Positions 16,117-25,337 of a stretch of DNA of 64,000 nt are shown here, piece after piece. Every line of letters starts with the position of its first letter. The stretch's first letter is position 1. Below the pieces are notes generated by a model, which saw nothing but the letters and a program-made list of their open reading frames with translations, did no database searches and had not been told where the DNA came from. Origin of the DNA: Deltaproteobacteria bacterium. GTDB lineage: Bacteria > Desulfobacterota > Desulfuromonadia > Geobacterales > Geobacteraceae. Location: contig SBEG01000001.1 of the NCBI GenBank assembly GCA_009668975.1, positions 291,402 through 355,401 of the forward strand. Reading direction: 5' to 3'. A program made the translations under genes and the position numbers.

Positions 16117-16134
16117 GGTAAAACTCCTTTCTTC

Positions 16135-17766
16135 CTAGAACCTCATGTCGACGAGTGAATTCTCCCGCACATCAGCGTAGGCCGCCTGACTCACCTGCGG
16201 ATCCTCTTGATAATATCCGGACAAGGGATACGTGAAGGTATCAGGGGTGTGCTGTGCGGACTGGCGACCCTCCCGGAAAGACTGGTTAAAGGCCTGACCA
16301 CCGTCACTGGTTGACACGTGAAAACGTTCCATGGAAATATTCTGCCGCATCAGCGAATCTTTCAACTGCTCGATATTCTGAAGAAGCGCTTCCTTTACCA
16401 CGGGATTCTGCGCCGTGATATCCACCCTCATTTTCTGATCCTCCAGACGAACGTTGATCTGCAGTTCGCCCAGTTCGTGAGGATTCAGTTTCAGGCTGAT
16501 TTTGCTGACCGTGCCGGAGGGATCCTGGCTCACGAGTTTCTCCCGCACTTGCGAGAGGATGTTCTGGTGGAGTTCGGATACCTCGTGTTCCCGAGGCACT
16601 TCGGACAACGGCTCCAGTTGCCCCTTGGCTACCGCATCAAAGGCCCCGGAAGCAGCCGCCGTTTGGGGCAATCCATGATTGCCGCCATTAGAGGTGGAAT
16701 CGTGGCCGAAGTTCGAGTTGTTTTGCGAGGAAAAACCTTCAACATTCCGCGCAATCTTTTCAGCTTCGCCAGTCGGGGAAATCTGCCGGGCCATTTCCTC
16801 CCGAGCCTCCCCTTCCTGCGGGAAAATACGCCCGCGTTCAGTTCCCTGGACTGCCAAAGGTGCGGCTTCGGCGGTAATCGCCGGCCGGCCCATGGTCAGC
16901 GTCTGCGCCGGATTCAGGACGGTAACGCCACTGGGAAGCTCCCGTATAACCGTCTCCCCTTTCCCGGCAGGCTTCTGTTCATACTGCGCCTGTTTCATGG
17001 CGATACTATTTTCATGTCGGACAAGGTTGACATGATCTTTACCAAACAGCTTTTCTCCAACCGGAACTGCTTCAGCAGTCTCCTTCTGAGCCGGAGACGC
17101 TGCCGAAACCTCCTGACCGGCAGTTTTTGCCATATCGGCCGCTTCCACGGTCAACGGGCGCAACCCGGTGCCCGCGTCTGGAAAGCTCCTGATCCTCCTG
17201 GTTTCGGACTGATCGAGTGACGCCAACTGATTTTCGACAGTTTCAGCGGCATTGGCAGTAACCGGTACGGCAAAAAAAGTCCCCCGCACCGATCCGGTAA
17301 CAGCTTGAGCGACAGCTGCTGCCGTCCCAGGAAGCACCGGCATTTTCGAGGCCCCATGCATTTCGGCTTCGTATCCGTGCGAGATATTCCGCACGACCGG
17401 CATGGTTACCGGTACGCTTACAAGACCTGCCGGAAGCATTCCAAAAATAGCATTTCCGGCATCCTCAACGCTCGTCTCCCGTAGGTTCTCTTGATTGGCA
17501 CCTTCGGACAGATCAGCCTTGACCTCTCCCTTGCTTTCGCGGCCGTTATGGAGAGTAAGCCCCCGCTGCTCCGCGGCAGGAACGTTTTCTCCTGCTGACT
17601 GTTGCTCCAGCGCAACTCCTGCCGCCAGCGTTGCCTTGCTGAACATTTCTCTGAACAACGGTGATGCTGCCGAGGTTCCGCTGGAAAATTCGGCGGAAGC
17701 CGGGAGAACCGCGGCACCAGGAACAACGGCACTGGTAATCATCTGTGCTGCATCCATATTTTTCAC
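16135..17766 (-). CDS. fliK: Flagellar hook-length control protein FliK
   Basis: FliK is the secreted ruler that sets hook length and triggers the FlhB switch. The 543-residue protein has a long low-complexity Ala/Glu/Gly/Pro-rich N-terminal region and the conserved C-terminal domain with KISLKLNPHELGELQINVRL (about residues 415-434), then LEDQKMRVDITAQNPVVKEA. The N-terminal half is typically not conserved. It lies upstream of flgD. A small inverted repeat (about 17786-17808) precedes it. Confidence 0.9.
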   Translation of the reverse strand: MKNMDAAQMITSAVVPGAAVLPASAEFSSGTSAASPLFREMFSKATLAAGVALEQQSAGENVPAAEQRGLTLHNGRESKGEVKADLSEGANQENLRETSVEDAGNAIFGMLPAGLVSVPVTMPVVRNISHGYEAEMHGASKMPVLPGTAAAVAQAVTGSVRGTFFAVPVTANAAETVENQLASLDQSETRRIRSFPDAGTGLRPLTVEAADMAKTAGQEVSAASPAQKETAEAVPVGEKLFGKDHVNLVRHENSIAMKQAQYEQKPAGKGETVIRELPSGVTVLNPAQTLTMGRPAITAEAAPLAVQGTERGRIFPQEGEAREEMARQISPTGEAEKIARNVEGFSSQNNSNFGHDSTSNGGNHGLPQTAAASGAFDAVAKGQLEPLSEVPREHEVSELHQNILSQVREKLVSQDPSGTVSKISLKLNPHELGELQINVRLEDQKMRVDITAQNPVVKEALLQNIEQLKDSLMRQNISMERFHVSTSDGGQAFNQSFREGRQSAQHTPDTFTYPLSGYYQEDPQVSQAAYADVRENSLVDMRF

Positions 17767-17840
17767 CTCCTTTCTTGTCTAGTATCCGGTCCGTGCGATG
17801 CCGGACCGAAAATCTCAAATATCTGCCATATGCAGTTAAT

Positions 17841-18392
17841 TCAGTTATCCTTCAACGACAGGCGGGTCCATTTCAACACCCGTTCCTGCTTCATCAAAGG
17901 AATGAGCTTTACCGCGGTCTTGGTGTCCATCTGGTTGAGCAGCTCAAAAGCCATCCCCTCATCAAGCTTGTCCATCAGCGCTGCTGCCGCCTCCGGCCTG
18001 AGGCCTTTGTAGACTTTGAGCATCTTCTTGTATTTTTCCGCATCATCCTTCTTTTTCTGGTCCAGTGAGGCTTCAATCTCTTTTCGAGCCTGCTGAAGCT
18101 GTTGAATCTTGGCCGAGAGACTCTCCGAGAGACCCTTTAATTCCTTTTCCTTCAGGGAGACCGCCGTTTCCCTTTCAAGAATCTCATTCTGTTTCCGCAT
18201 CCCATCAACCGCAACTGAAGGCGGGGGCAACGGTGTGGTCGCGGCGGCCGGAGTTGCCGCTTGGCCGGGGGCCTGCCCCTGGGGCAGCCCTTCAGCCTGC
18301 AATTGGTTGCGGAATGCCGAGGAGCAAGGCAGAAAGATCAGAAGCAGTGAAACTGCCAGGGCACTGACAAGTCGAAGAGCTTTGCCGGGCAT
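17841..18392 (-). CDS. MotE-like flagellar protein with MgtE-N-type domain
   Basis: A 183-residue exported protein: signal or anchor helix (about residues 8-27), Pro/Ala-rich linker, coiled coil (about residues 65-125, rich in Gln, Lys, Glu) and a C-terminal MgtE intracellular N-like domain with VYKGLRPEAAAALMDKLDEG. MotE proteins chaperone the stator protein MotC in some bacteria; others in this position are uncharacterised. The ATG at 18392 overlaps the fliJ stop (TGATG). Its place between fliJ and fliK is conserved in related clusters. Confidence 0.75.
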   Translation of the reverse strand: MPGKALRLVSALAVSLLLIFLPCSSAFRNQLQAEGLPQGQAPGQAATPAAATTPLPPPSVAVDGMRKQNEILERETAVSLKEKELKGLSESLSAKIQQLQQARKEIEASLDQKKKDDAEKYKKMLKVYKGLRPEAAAALMDKLDEGMAFELLNQMDTKTAVKLIPLMKQERVLKWTRLSLKDN

Positions 18393-18832
18393 CACTCGAG
18401 CCCCTTGGTCCGCAGGGCGATCTCATCAAGAAAACCCTGCTCTTTTTCGGCAACAACTTTTTCGTGAGCCTTGATTTTTTTCTTTTTCAACTCCTCCATC
18501 ATCTTTTTATCCGTGGCCGCTGCGATTAGGTCATCCTGTTTCTCTACCATGGTCTGGTCGAGCGTCGTGACCTCCTCCCGCTGGCAAAGAATATCCTGGC
18601 TTTTTTTCTGAAAAAAATCCGAGTACAGCTGGAGCTCCAACGCGGAGATGCCTTCAATCTGCTTGGTCATGAACTCCAGGTTCAACCGCTCCATCGCCTC
18701 TTCCTCACGGCGTAGCCGGTCCTCGGCCAACTCATATTCCTGTTTGGCCGTTACGAAGTCGAGCTTACGAAGTTTTTCCGTTTCCCTGCGGAAATGTAAG
18801 ACCCTTTCCAGAGTAAAGACTTTTTGCTGCAT
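18392..18832 (-). CDS. fliJ: Flagellar export protein FliJ
   Basis: FliJ is the small coiled-coil stalk protein of the export ATPase and also acts as a chaperone escort. The 146-residue product is almost wholly alpha-helical and charged (about 40% Lys, Glu, Gln, Arg), starting FTLERVLHFRRETEKLRKLD. Sequence conservation in FliJ is low, so location directly after fliI carries weight. The stop overlaps the next gene's start. Confidence 0.85.
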   Translation of the reverse strand: MQQKVFTLERVLHFRRETEKLRKLDFVTAKQEYELAEDRLRREEEAMERLNLEFMTKQIEGISALELQLYSDFFQKKSQDILCQREEVTTLDQTMVEKQDDLIAAATDKKMMEELKKKKIKAHEKVVAEKEQGFLDEIALRTKGLE

Positions 18833-18890
18833 AGAGCCTCCTGACTTATTGTTCCTGAAAATTCGGGTGATACCGCGCTAAACAACCGTC

Positions 18891-20210
18891 CTACTCGCAG
18901 CAGAGCTCCCGCAGACAAGCGAGAGAGGTATCGAAGCACTCGTTTTCATGAATCTCCTGGCGGACATAACCGAGAATTCCTTCAATGCGGCTTACGGCCA
19001 GATCAATCTTCGGATTGCTGCCCTGCTTGTAGGCGCCGATATTGATCAGATCCTCGGCCTGGCGGAAGGTGGCGAGCATTTCCTTGTACCTGCCGGCCAA
19101 CCCTTGATGCTCACGGTCGGTCACGGCGTTCATGACCCTGCTGGCACTGGCCAGGATATCAATCGGCGGATAGATATTCTTCGCCGCCAGCTCACGGGAA
19201 AGGACGATATGACCATCGAGGATGCTCCGCATCGCATCGCAGATCGGTTCGTTGAAATCGTCACCCTCCACCAGAACCGAATAAAGACCGGTGATACTGC
19301 CGTTCTGGAAATTGCCGGTCCGCTCCAGAAGCTTTGGCAGCGCCGCAAATACCGATGGCGTGTAGCCTTTGGTGGTGGGCGGTTCACCGATGGCCAAGCC
19401 AACCTCGCGCATTGCCATGGCAAAGCGGGTTGCCGAATCCATCATCAACAGCACCTTTTTGCCCTTGGACTGGAAATACTCGGCAATGGTCGTGGCAATG
19501 TAGGCCCCGCGCATCCTGACCAGCGGCGGCTGATCGGACGTCGCCACTACCACCACGGACTTTTTGAGCCCCTCCTCCTGCAGATCCTTTTCGATGAACT
19601 CGCGCAGTTCGCGTCCGCGTTCACCGATCAGTGCAATGACATTTACATCGGCCTCGGTATAGCGGGCAATCATGCCGAGCAGAGTCGATTTACCGACACC
19701 GGAACCGGCCATGATCCCGACCCGCTGTCCCTGTCCGCAGGTGAGAAGCCCATTGATCGCCCGGATGCCGAGATCCAGAGGTTTATGGATTGGCGTGCGC
19801 TGCATGGGATTAACCGGCAGGGCGTAAATCGGGCTTTCTTCGCTGCAGAAAAGCGGGCCTTTGTCATCGATCGGTTCGCCAAGCCCGTCAATGACGCGCC
19901 CCAGCAGAGCCGGACCAACTTCCAAGCAGGCCTTGGCTCGTTTTACGGCAATCAGGCTGCCCAACCCGACTCCGCGCAATTCACCGAGGGGCATCAGCAG
20001 AGTTTTATTATCCCGGAATCCAACAACTTCCGCGGGAATCGGCTCGCCATCGCGCGGGTAGATCTCACACAGTGCGCCGACCGCCGTGTTCGGGCAGTAA
20101 CCTTCGATCACCAAGCCAACCACCTGGGTTACCTTGCCATGAAAACGGATCGGCTTGATGCTGTCCAGAGCCGGGTGATAGCGCGTTAGGTCAATTTTCT
20201 TCGTACGCAT
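18891..20210 (-). CDS. fliI: Flagellum-specific ATP synthase FliI
   Basis: FliI is the F1-beta-like ATPase that energises delivery of flagellar export substrates. The 439-residue protein has an N-terminal beta barrel, Walker A GSGVGKST at about residues 169-176, Walker B VLLMMDS around residue 255, and the family segment GERGREVRE-like GERGRELREFIE. Length is normal. The ATG at 20210 lies 20 bases inside the fliH 3' end, so the two are translationally coupled. Confidence 0.97.
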   Translation of the reverse strand: MRTKKIDLTRYHPALDSIKPIRFHGKVTQVVGLVIEGYCPNTAVGALCEIYPRDGEPIPAEVVGFRDNKTLLMPLGELRGVGLGSLIAVKRAKACLEVGPALLGRVIDGLGEPIDDKGPLFCSEESPIYALPVNPMQRTPIHKPLDLGIRAINGLLTCGQGQRVGIMAGSGVGKSTLLGMIARYTEADVNVIALIGERGRELREFIEKDLQEEGLKKSVVVVATSDQPPLVRMRGAYIATTIAEYFQSKGKKVLLMMDSATRFAMAMREVGLAIGEPPTTKGYTPSVFAALPKLLERTGNFQNGSITGLYSVLVEGDDFNEPICDAMRSILDGHIVLSRELAAKNIYPPIDILASASRVMNAVTDREHQGLAGRYKEMLATFRQAEDLINIGAYKQGSNPKIDLAVSRIEGILGYVRQEIHENECFDTSLACLRELCCE

Positions 20211-21012
20211 GGTGTTCCCTCTCCCCGGCCAAGGCTGCGGGCAGACTCATGAAACTTTTTTTCTCTTCCAGAAGTCTGCGGAAAATTTCGTCAACTTGAG
20301 AATCGGTCCGGGCGTCAATTTCTCCCATAACCGTGTCCACGATACATCCTCCCGGGGCGATCACATCATCCGCCCGAAGTTCGACCAGCCTCTCATCATT
20401 GCAGCCGTTCAGGTAAAGATGTTTGTGTGCGGTCACCAGGCGATGATCCTCTGGATTGAGGCGAATCACCAGTTCGTCCCGGTCAGACGCATTGCTTACC
20501 GCAGCGGAAACCACCTTGGCAAGAATCAGCCGGTCCGTGGCGATCTCCTGGTGGATGACTTTCCGGGCTATCATGACTGCAAGTTCCAGAATATCTTCTT
20601 CACTCGCCCGATAGATATGCTCTTTCAGATCAGTCAGCTCCTCCACTGCGTCACGCAAGGCCTTGAAGACGTTGGCAAGCCCTCTTTCCGCCTGGCGCTT
20701 TCCTTCTTCGAAACCTTTTTCGTAGGATTCCTGAACCTGCTGTTCATGAACGTCCTCAGGGATACCGGCCGTGACAACCTGCTCCGCCTGACATAGCTCA
20801 TAAACCGGCAGGTCATCGTTGACCTCTCCGTTCACTGATTGTTCCTGCTTCAATTCGGCATCGGCCAGGAGAGAGTTCAGAAAGGGGACGAAAGTTGCCG
20901 CCGTTGCCGCAGGACGTTCCGCGTCAGGATACTGCTGCATCGCTTCGAAGTTGAACCGCTCAAACTTCTGCGCACCAGCGGAGTTCTGCTTGATAATGTT
21001 AGACGAGGACAT
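20191..21012 (-). CDS. fliH: Flagellar assembly protein FliH
   Basis: FliH is the regulator and anchor of FliI, tying it to the C ring. The 273-residue protein has a variable N terminus, a helical stretch with EKGFEEGKRQAERGLANVFK (about residues 96-115) and a C-terminal V-ATPase subunit E-like domain with LAVMIARKVIHQEI and VIRLNPEDHRLV. It overlaps fliG by 14 bases and fliI by 20 bases. Confidence 0.9.
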   Translation of the reverse strand: MSSSNIIKQNSAGAQKFERFNFEAMQQYPDAERPAATAATFVPFLNSLLADAELKQEQSVNGEVNDDLPVYELCQAEQVVTAGIPEDVHEQQVQESYEKGFEEGKRQAERGLANVFKALRDAVEELTDLKEHIYRASEEDILELAVMIARKVIHQEIATDRLILAKVVSAAVSNASDRDELVIRLNPEDHRLVTAHKHLYLNGCNDERLVELRADDVIAPGGCIVDTVMGEIDARTDSQVDEIFRRLLEEKKSFMSLPAALAGEREHHAYEEN

Positions 21013-21997
21013 CGTCCCCTCCCCTTCCGGCGATGACCAGCTGACCTTCTTCTTCCATCCGGCGCACGATCTTGATGATTTCCGATTGTGCCCTTTCCAC
21101 GTCGGAAAGCCGCACCGGGCCCATGACTTCCAAGTCCTCCTTGATCATCTCCGCCGCACGGCTGGAGATGTTCCGGAAAATTTTCTCTTTCAATTCGTCG
21201 GTTGCGGCCTTCAACGCAAGGGTCAGCGTATCGTTGCTCACTTCGCGCATAATTCCCTGAATACCCTTGTCGTCCAGATGGATAAAATCCTCAAAGGTAA
21301 AGAGGTGCTTACGAATGACCTCGGCAAGCGGCGGTTTCAGAACATCGAGCTTGTCCAGAATCTGCTTTTCCCGGCTCCGGTCGAAATGGTTGAACATATC
21401 GACAACCTTCTCAACCCCGCCCACCTTGAAGCGCTGGATCCCGCCTACGGCTGTCAACTCGATACGCATCACCTCTTCGATCTCGCCGATGATTTCCGGC
21501 GAGACCTGATCCACATCGGCGATCCGCAGGACAACTTCGGCCTGGAGCTCCTGGGGAAGGAACCCGATAATCTCACAGGTCTGTTTAGCCTTCAGCTTCG
21601 CCAGGATCACGGCAATGGTCTGGGGATGCTCCTGCGAAAGGAAATTTGCGACGGTTTTCGAATCCATGTTGGCGAGCATATCCGTCATGTCGCCGTAGTT
21701 CGCGACTGCCAGCTCCTTCAGCAGCAGCTCGGCCTTTGCCGGACCCAGGGCCTTCTCCAGAACCTTACGCACGAACTCGTCGCCCTGGGAAAAGATTCCG
21801 GTTTCCGGATCGGTGATATCCATATATTCATTGACGATTTCCTGAATGGTATTTCTCTGGACATGGCCAAGCCGTGACATGCTCTGGCTGATTCTCTTGA
21901 TCTCGATGTCTTCCATATGTTCGAAGATCTTGCTGGTGGCTTCCGGCCCCAGGTAAAGTAGAAGTATTGCGGCTTTGTCAGTTCCATTCAACTGCAT
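20999..21997 (-). CDS. fliG: Flagellar motor switch protein FliG
   Basis: FliG is the C-ring protein that contacts the stators and converts ion flow to torque. The 332-residue protein has N, middle and C domains: an N part binding FliF, an EHPQTIAVILAKLK segment (about residues 123-136, the conserved EHPQ motif), and a C-terminal domain with the charged helix LTLALKAATDELKEKIFRNI then SSRAAEMIKEDLE. Length is normal. Confidence 0.97.
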   Translation of the reverse strand: MQLNGTDKAAILLLYLGPEATSKIFEHMEDIEIKRISQSMSRLGHVQRNTIQEIVNEYMDITDPETGIFSQGDEFVRKVLEKALGPAKAELLLKELAVANYGDMTDMLANMDSKTVANFLSQEHPQTIAVILAKLKAKQTCEIIGFLPQELQAEVVLRIADVDQVSPEIIGEIEEVMRIELTAVGGIQRFKVGGVEKVVDMFNHFDRSREKQILDKLDVLKPPLAEVIRKHLFTFEDFIHLDDKGIQGIMREVSNDTLTLALKAATDELKEKIFRNISSRAAEMIKEDLEVMGPVRLSDVERAQSEIIKIVRRMEEEGQLVIAGRGGDDVLV

Positions 21998-22056
21998 CGT
22001 AAATATCCTCAGACGGCTTAGGTTCGTGAGCCCAATCCAACTCTTTTAAAACGTTA

Positions 22057-23634
22057 TCAATCCCGCTGCTTCAGCCAGTTCTGCAGAATCTGGGCAGTCT
22101 GGTACGGATCGCTTTTCACCTTTTCAATCAGCTGTTGCTGGCTCGAGGCATACATTGCCAAGGCAAGCTTATTTTCGTTTTCAAGCTGCCCCTCCGGCTG
22201 ATCGATCGGGGCAAATCCGTCCATGTTCCTGTTTCTGGAAGATCGCAGAATCGAGAGCAGCGGCCGGATGACGAAAAACAGCAGGGCAAGGAAGCCGAAG
22301 CCGATCAGGGCGTTCTTCAACACCGCCATAAAGATCGGTGCTGTCCACCAGGCAGGATTTTCTTCCATGCCGGCATCGGCTGAATCCTGGAAGGGAATAT
22401 TTGCAACGGTAATCTGGTCCCCGCGCTCACTGTTGAATCCAACGGCGCTCTTGGCCAGGGATTCGATCTTCTGCAGTTCTTCGGCGGTACGGGGAAGATA
22501 CTTCGGCTTTTCCGCACCTTCCGCACCAGGCGTCCCCTGGTATTTTCCGTCAACCATGATGGCCAGGGAGATCTTGGTGAGCGTGCCCACCGGCTCGGTA
22601 ATTCTGGCCGTTGTCCGGCTGATCTCGTAATTCATCGTTTCGTCGCTCTTGCTGCCCTGATTGACCAAGGGTGCGGGAGGGGTCATCCCGGTTTTACCGC
22701 TATTGCTCTGAACACCGGGGATACCGGAGGCGATGTTGGCAGCCCCATTCTTTTCCTCCGTACGCTGCTCGCTCCGGACAACGGTCGCTTCGGGATCGTA
22801 GCGTTCCTCAAATTTCTCGACCTGCTTGAAATCGAAAACCGCATTGACCCGGGCAACGGATTTTCCGGTCCCGACCGCCTTATCGAGCAGCGACTGGATG
22901 CGCTCTTCCACGGCCTTTTCATAGTTGCGCTGCATTTCCAGCATTGCCGTGGTCATTTTGCCGTTGGGATCGGTATTTTCCGTTTTGCTGAGAACCTTGC
23001 CACGACTGTCCAGAACGGTCACCGCCTCCGGATCCATCCCCTCGATGGAAGAAGCGACCAGGTGAATCACCCCCTGAACCTCGCTATCGCGAAGATTGCG
23101 GGCAGACTTCATCTTGAGTACGACCGAAGCCGTAGGATGTTTTTCATCATCGGTGAAAAGCGATTTTTCCGGAATGGCAAGATGCACACGGGCCTGCTCC
23201 ACTCCCGCCAGTTGCGAAATGGTCCGGGACAGTTCACCCTGCAAGGCGCGCTGGTAGTTGAGCTTCTGTACGAATTCAGTCATACCGAAGTTTTTTCTGT
23301 CAAAAATCTCGAACCCGACCCCGCCGCCCTGGGGAAGACCGTCGGAAGCCAGGGATAGACGCAGATCATAAACCTTGTCGGCTGGCACCAGAATCGCCTT
23401 GCCGCCAGCTTCGATCTGGTAGGGAATCTTTTGCTCCTTGAGACTTTTCACGATCTCACCGGCGTCCTCTGTGGTCAGATTGGAGAAAAGCGGACGATAG
23501 TCGGTCTTGTTGGCCACAACGATAAGCAACGTGAAAAGTATGGCTGAAAGAGCGACCACTCCGCCGACAATCAGACGTTTTGTCATACTCAAGGCGAGAA
23601 ACGGTTCCAGTATTTTTTTCAGTGCGTCCGGCAT
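22057..23634 (-). CDS. fliF: Flagellar M-ring protein FliF
   Basis: FliF forms the MS ring, the inner-membrane base of the motor. The product is 525 residues from the ATG at 23634. It has a first membrane helix (about residues 19-40), the YscJ-like domains with LFSNLTTEDAGEIVKSLKEQ and RALQGELSRTI, a periplasmic low-complexity loop, a second membrane helix (about residues 430-450) and a C-terminal FliG-binding tail. ATG 23634 is preferred over an upstream TTG because GGGAG lies six bases before it. Confidence 0.96.
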   Translation of the reverse strand: MPDALKKILEPFLALSMTKRLIVGGVVALSAILFTLLIVVANKTDYRPLFSNLTTEDAGEIVKSLKEQKIPYQIEAGGKAILVPADKVYDLRLSLASDGLPQGGGVGFEIFDRKNFGMTEFVQKLNYQRALQGELSRTISQLAGVEQARVHLAIPEKSLFTDDEKHPTASVVLKMKSARNLRDSEVQGVIHLVASSIEGMDPEAVTVLDSRGKVLSKTENTDPNGKMTTAMLEMQRNYEKAVEERIQSLLDKAVGTGKSVARVNAVFDFKQVEKFEERYDPEATVVRSEQRTEEKNGAANIASGIPGVQSNSGKTGMTPPAPLVNQGSKSDETMNYEISRTTARITEPVGTLTKISLAIMVDGKYQGTPGAEGAEKPKYLPRTAEELQKIESLAKSAVGFNSERGDQITVANIPFQDSADAGMEENPAWWTAPIFMAVLKNALIGFGFLALLFFVIRPLLSILRSSRNRNMDGFAPIDQPEGQLENENKLALAMYASSQQQLIEKVKSDPYQTAQILQNWLKQRD

Positions 23635-23690
23635 GACAGCTCCCAAAGGAAGGAAGAAAATTCAGAATTCAAATTCAATTTTTGATTGTG

Positions 23691-23749
23691 CAGGGGCAAC
23701 CCCGTGTGGTTGACCTATTCCGGGCGGCCACACGGGGCCGCCCCTACAA
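23691..23749. repeat. Palindromic intergenic repeat (family B), fliE-fliF gap
   Basis: CAGGGGCAACCCCGTGTGG is matched by CCACACGGGGCCGCCCCTA after a spacer containing TTGACCTATTCCGGGCGG. The long hairpin with GGGGC/GCCCC ends belongs to the widespread CCCCTAC-ended intergenic palindromes. A related, shorter member lies at 50319-50341. Confidence 0.65.
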
Positions 23750-23754
23750 AAATG

Positions 23755-24072
23755 TTACACCTGCATCCGCATGATTTCGTGGTAGGCATCAAGCGCCTTA
23801 TTGCGGACCTGGGTCAGAAACTGAAAAGAAATGCTCGACTTCTCCATTGCGATCATTACCTCATGCAGCCCTTTGGACTCACCGGTGGCAAGTTTGCCGA
23901 TGGCAACATCCGACTGCTTCTGCAGGTCATTCACTTTGCTGATGGCATCGCCGAAAATCTGGGTAAACCCTTCCGTAACGGAAGAGGTTCCGGTTGTCTT
24001 GGCTCCTGCCGCGGGAATAGGATTGGAAAGTCCCGTAACACCGAGGTTGCTGCCAATGCCCTTAATAATCAT
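23755..24072 (-). CDS. fliE: Flagellar hook-basal body protein FliE
   Basis: FliE links the MS ring to the rod. The 105-residue protein has the conserved C-terminal helices with SKVNDLQKQSDVAIGKLATG (about residues 50-69), then HEVMIAMEKSSISFQFLTQV and the ending RNKALDAYHEIMRMQV. Length is normal. It lies between flgC and fliF. Confidence 0.95.
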   Translation of the reverse strand: MIIKGIGSNLGVTGLSNPIPAAGAKTTGTSSVTEGFTQIFGDAISKVNDLQKQSDVAIGKLATGESKGLHEVMIAMEKSSISFQFLTQVRNKALDAYHEIMRMQV

Positions 24073-24148
24073 GAAGTGCTCCTATGTTGAAATTAGTGCA
24101 ATAACTGCATACCAGTCCGGCTCGCTCACAGATCGAACCGGGCGGCTA

Positions 24149-24589
24149 TCAACGTCCCAATTCCAATGTTTTCATCGCCATGGCCTTGGCCGCCTGTGCC
24201 GCGGTAATATTTGCTTCATAGGCACGGCTGGCGGTAATCATGTCCGCCATCTCCTCGATGATGTTTACGTTCGGCAAGGCCACGAAACCTTTGGCATCCG
24301 CGTCGGGATGCTTCGGATCGAACTGAAGGCGCGGTGCCGACTGATCCTCGAGGATCGCCGTAACCTCCACGCCTTGAGGGGACCCGGCCCCAAAGCGGCT
24401 GAGCGTCTGGCCGAACGTGGGTGAACCTGGCTGCTGTGCGGTAAAAACGGCATCTTTCCTTTTATAGGGGCCGCCTTCCGCAGTTCTCGTGGAATTGACG
24501 TTGGCCATGTTGCCGGCGATCAGATTCATCCGGGTGCGTTCTGCCGCCAAGGCTGAAGAGCTGACTTCCAGTGAGGAAAAGAAATCCAT
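24149..24589 (-). CDS. flgC: Flagellar basal-body rod protein FlgC
   Basis: FlgC is a proximal rod subunit. The 146-residue protein has the rod-family N motif SSALAAERTRMNLIAGNMAN (about residues 11-30, with MNLIAxNMAN) and the C-terminal EEMADMITASRAYEANITAA. The ATG lies directly after the flgB stop, so the pair is co-translated. Confidence 0.96.
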   Translation of the reverse strand: MDFFSSLEVSSSALAAERTRMNLIAGNMANVNSTRTAEGGPYKRKDAVFTAQQPGSPTFGQTLSRFGAGSPQGVEVTAILEDQSAPRLQFDPKHPDADAKGFVALPNVNIIEEMADMITASRAYEANITAAQAAKAMAMKTLELGR

Positions 24590-25018
24590 TTAGTTTCCTC
24601 CCTTGATTGCGTATTTCAGACCTTCAAATTTCTTTGCCAGGATTTGAACCGAGGCGTTATAAAGAATCTGATTTTCGGCCATGCGCCCCATTTCCCGTTC
24701 CAGATCAACCCCGTTCCCATCCCTGCCGAGGCCGGACGAAAGACTCTCGTCCAAAATCCCTTGTACATCCTCGATCTTCCGGGCGACGCCTTTCAGGGGA
24801 ATGTGACGGGGATCAGCCGGAACAGTTGCCAAAGAACCGGCGTCCTTGTTCTTCAAGGCATCTTTCAGTTGATCCTCAAAGGAGAAGGTCTTGGGACGAT
24901 AGTTGGGAGTTTCCGCATTCGCGACATTTGCGGCGATATGCATCTGGTTTTTCGACCGCAGATCCAGATTTTTGGCCATCAGGTCAATCGTTGAACCGAA
25001 CAATTTGTCAATTGGCAT
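24590..25018 (-). CDS. flgB: Flagellar basal-body rod protein FlgB
   Basis: FlgB is a proximal rod subunit and the first gene of this flagellar block. The 142-residue protein has LRSKNQMHIAANVANAETPN (about residues 21-40) and a C-terminal helix with NQILYNASVQILAKKFEGLK. It starts at ATG 25018 with GGAG upstream; a sigma-54-type promoter lies 36-51 bases further on. Confidence 0.96.
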   Translation of the reverse strand: MPIDKLFGSTIDLMAKNLDLRSKNQMHIAANVANAETPNYRPKTFSFEDQLKDALKNKDAGSLATVPADPRHIPLKGVARKIEDVQGILDESLSSGLGRDGNGVDLEREMGRMAENQILYNASVQILAKKFEGLKYAIKGGN

Positions 25019-25053
25019 GGATCGCTCCGTTTTTGGTATTTCACTGTCGATTG

Positions 25054-25069
25054 AGCAAAACTCGTACCA
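25054..25069 (-). promoter_or_regulatory. Sigma-54 (RpoN) promoter before flgB
   Basis: The minus strand reads TGGTACGAGTTTTGCT, matching TGGCAC-N5-TTGCT with one mismatch (T for C at position 4). It would start transcription near 25042, giving a leader of about 24 bases before flgB, and drive the flgB-to-flgE operon. Confidence 0.7.
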
Positions 25070-25228
25070 TCAGCAAATTCTCTAAAAATCAATGTGTTAC
25101 CGATATCTTTCAAGCGAACGACCACTCGATTCACTCATGGTTTTTGACAGGAGACATATTTTTGACGTGGCTAATTCTACATTGTCAGATTTTCCGCTAT
25201 CTGTATTCCATCGCTTTTGACGGCTGTC

Positions 25229-25308
25229 GAAACCCCCCTTTCATACAGGGGGAAGCTAAAATTCACGCCCTATTTCCCCCTTTATGAAAGGTGGGCTGGG
25301 AGGATTTG
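25229..25308. repeat. Palindromic intergenic repeat (family A), upstream of flgB
   Basis: The two halves CCCCCCTTTCATACAGGGGG and CCCCCTTTATGAAAGGTGGG cross-pair around a GAAGCTAAAATTCAC linker. The arrangement mirrors the copy at 3143-3220. It lies between the TPR gene and the flgB promoter, within a 319-base gap that holds nothing else recognisable. Confidence 0.6.
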
Positions 25309-25337
25309 AAGTCAGCTGCCAATCTGACAAAGTAGAA

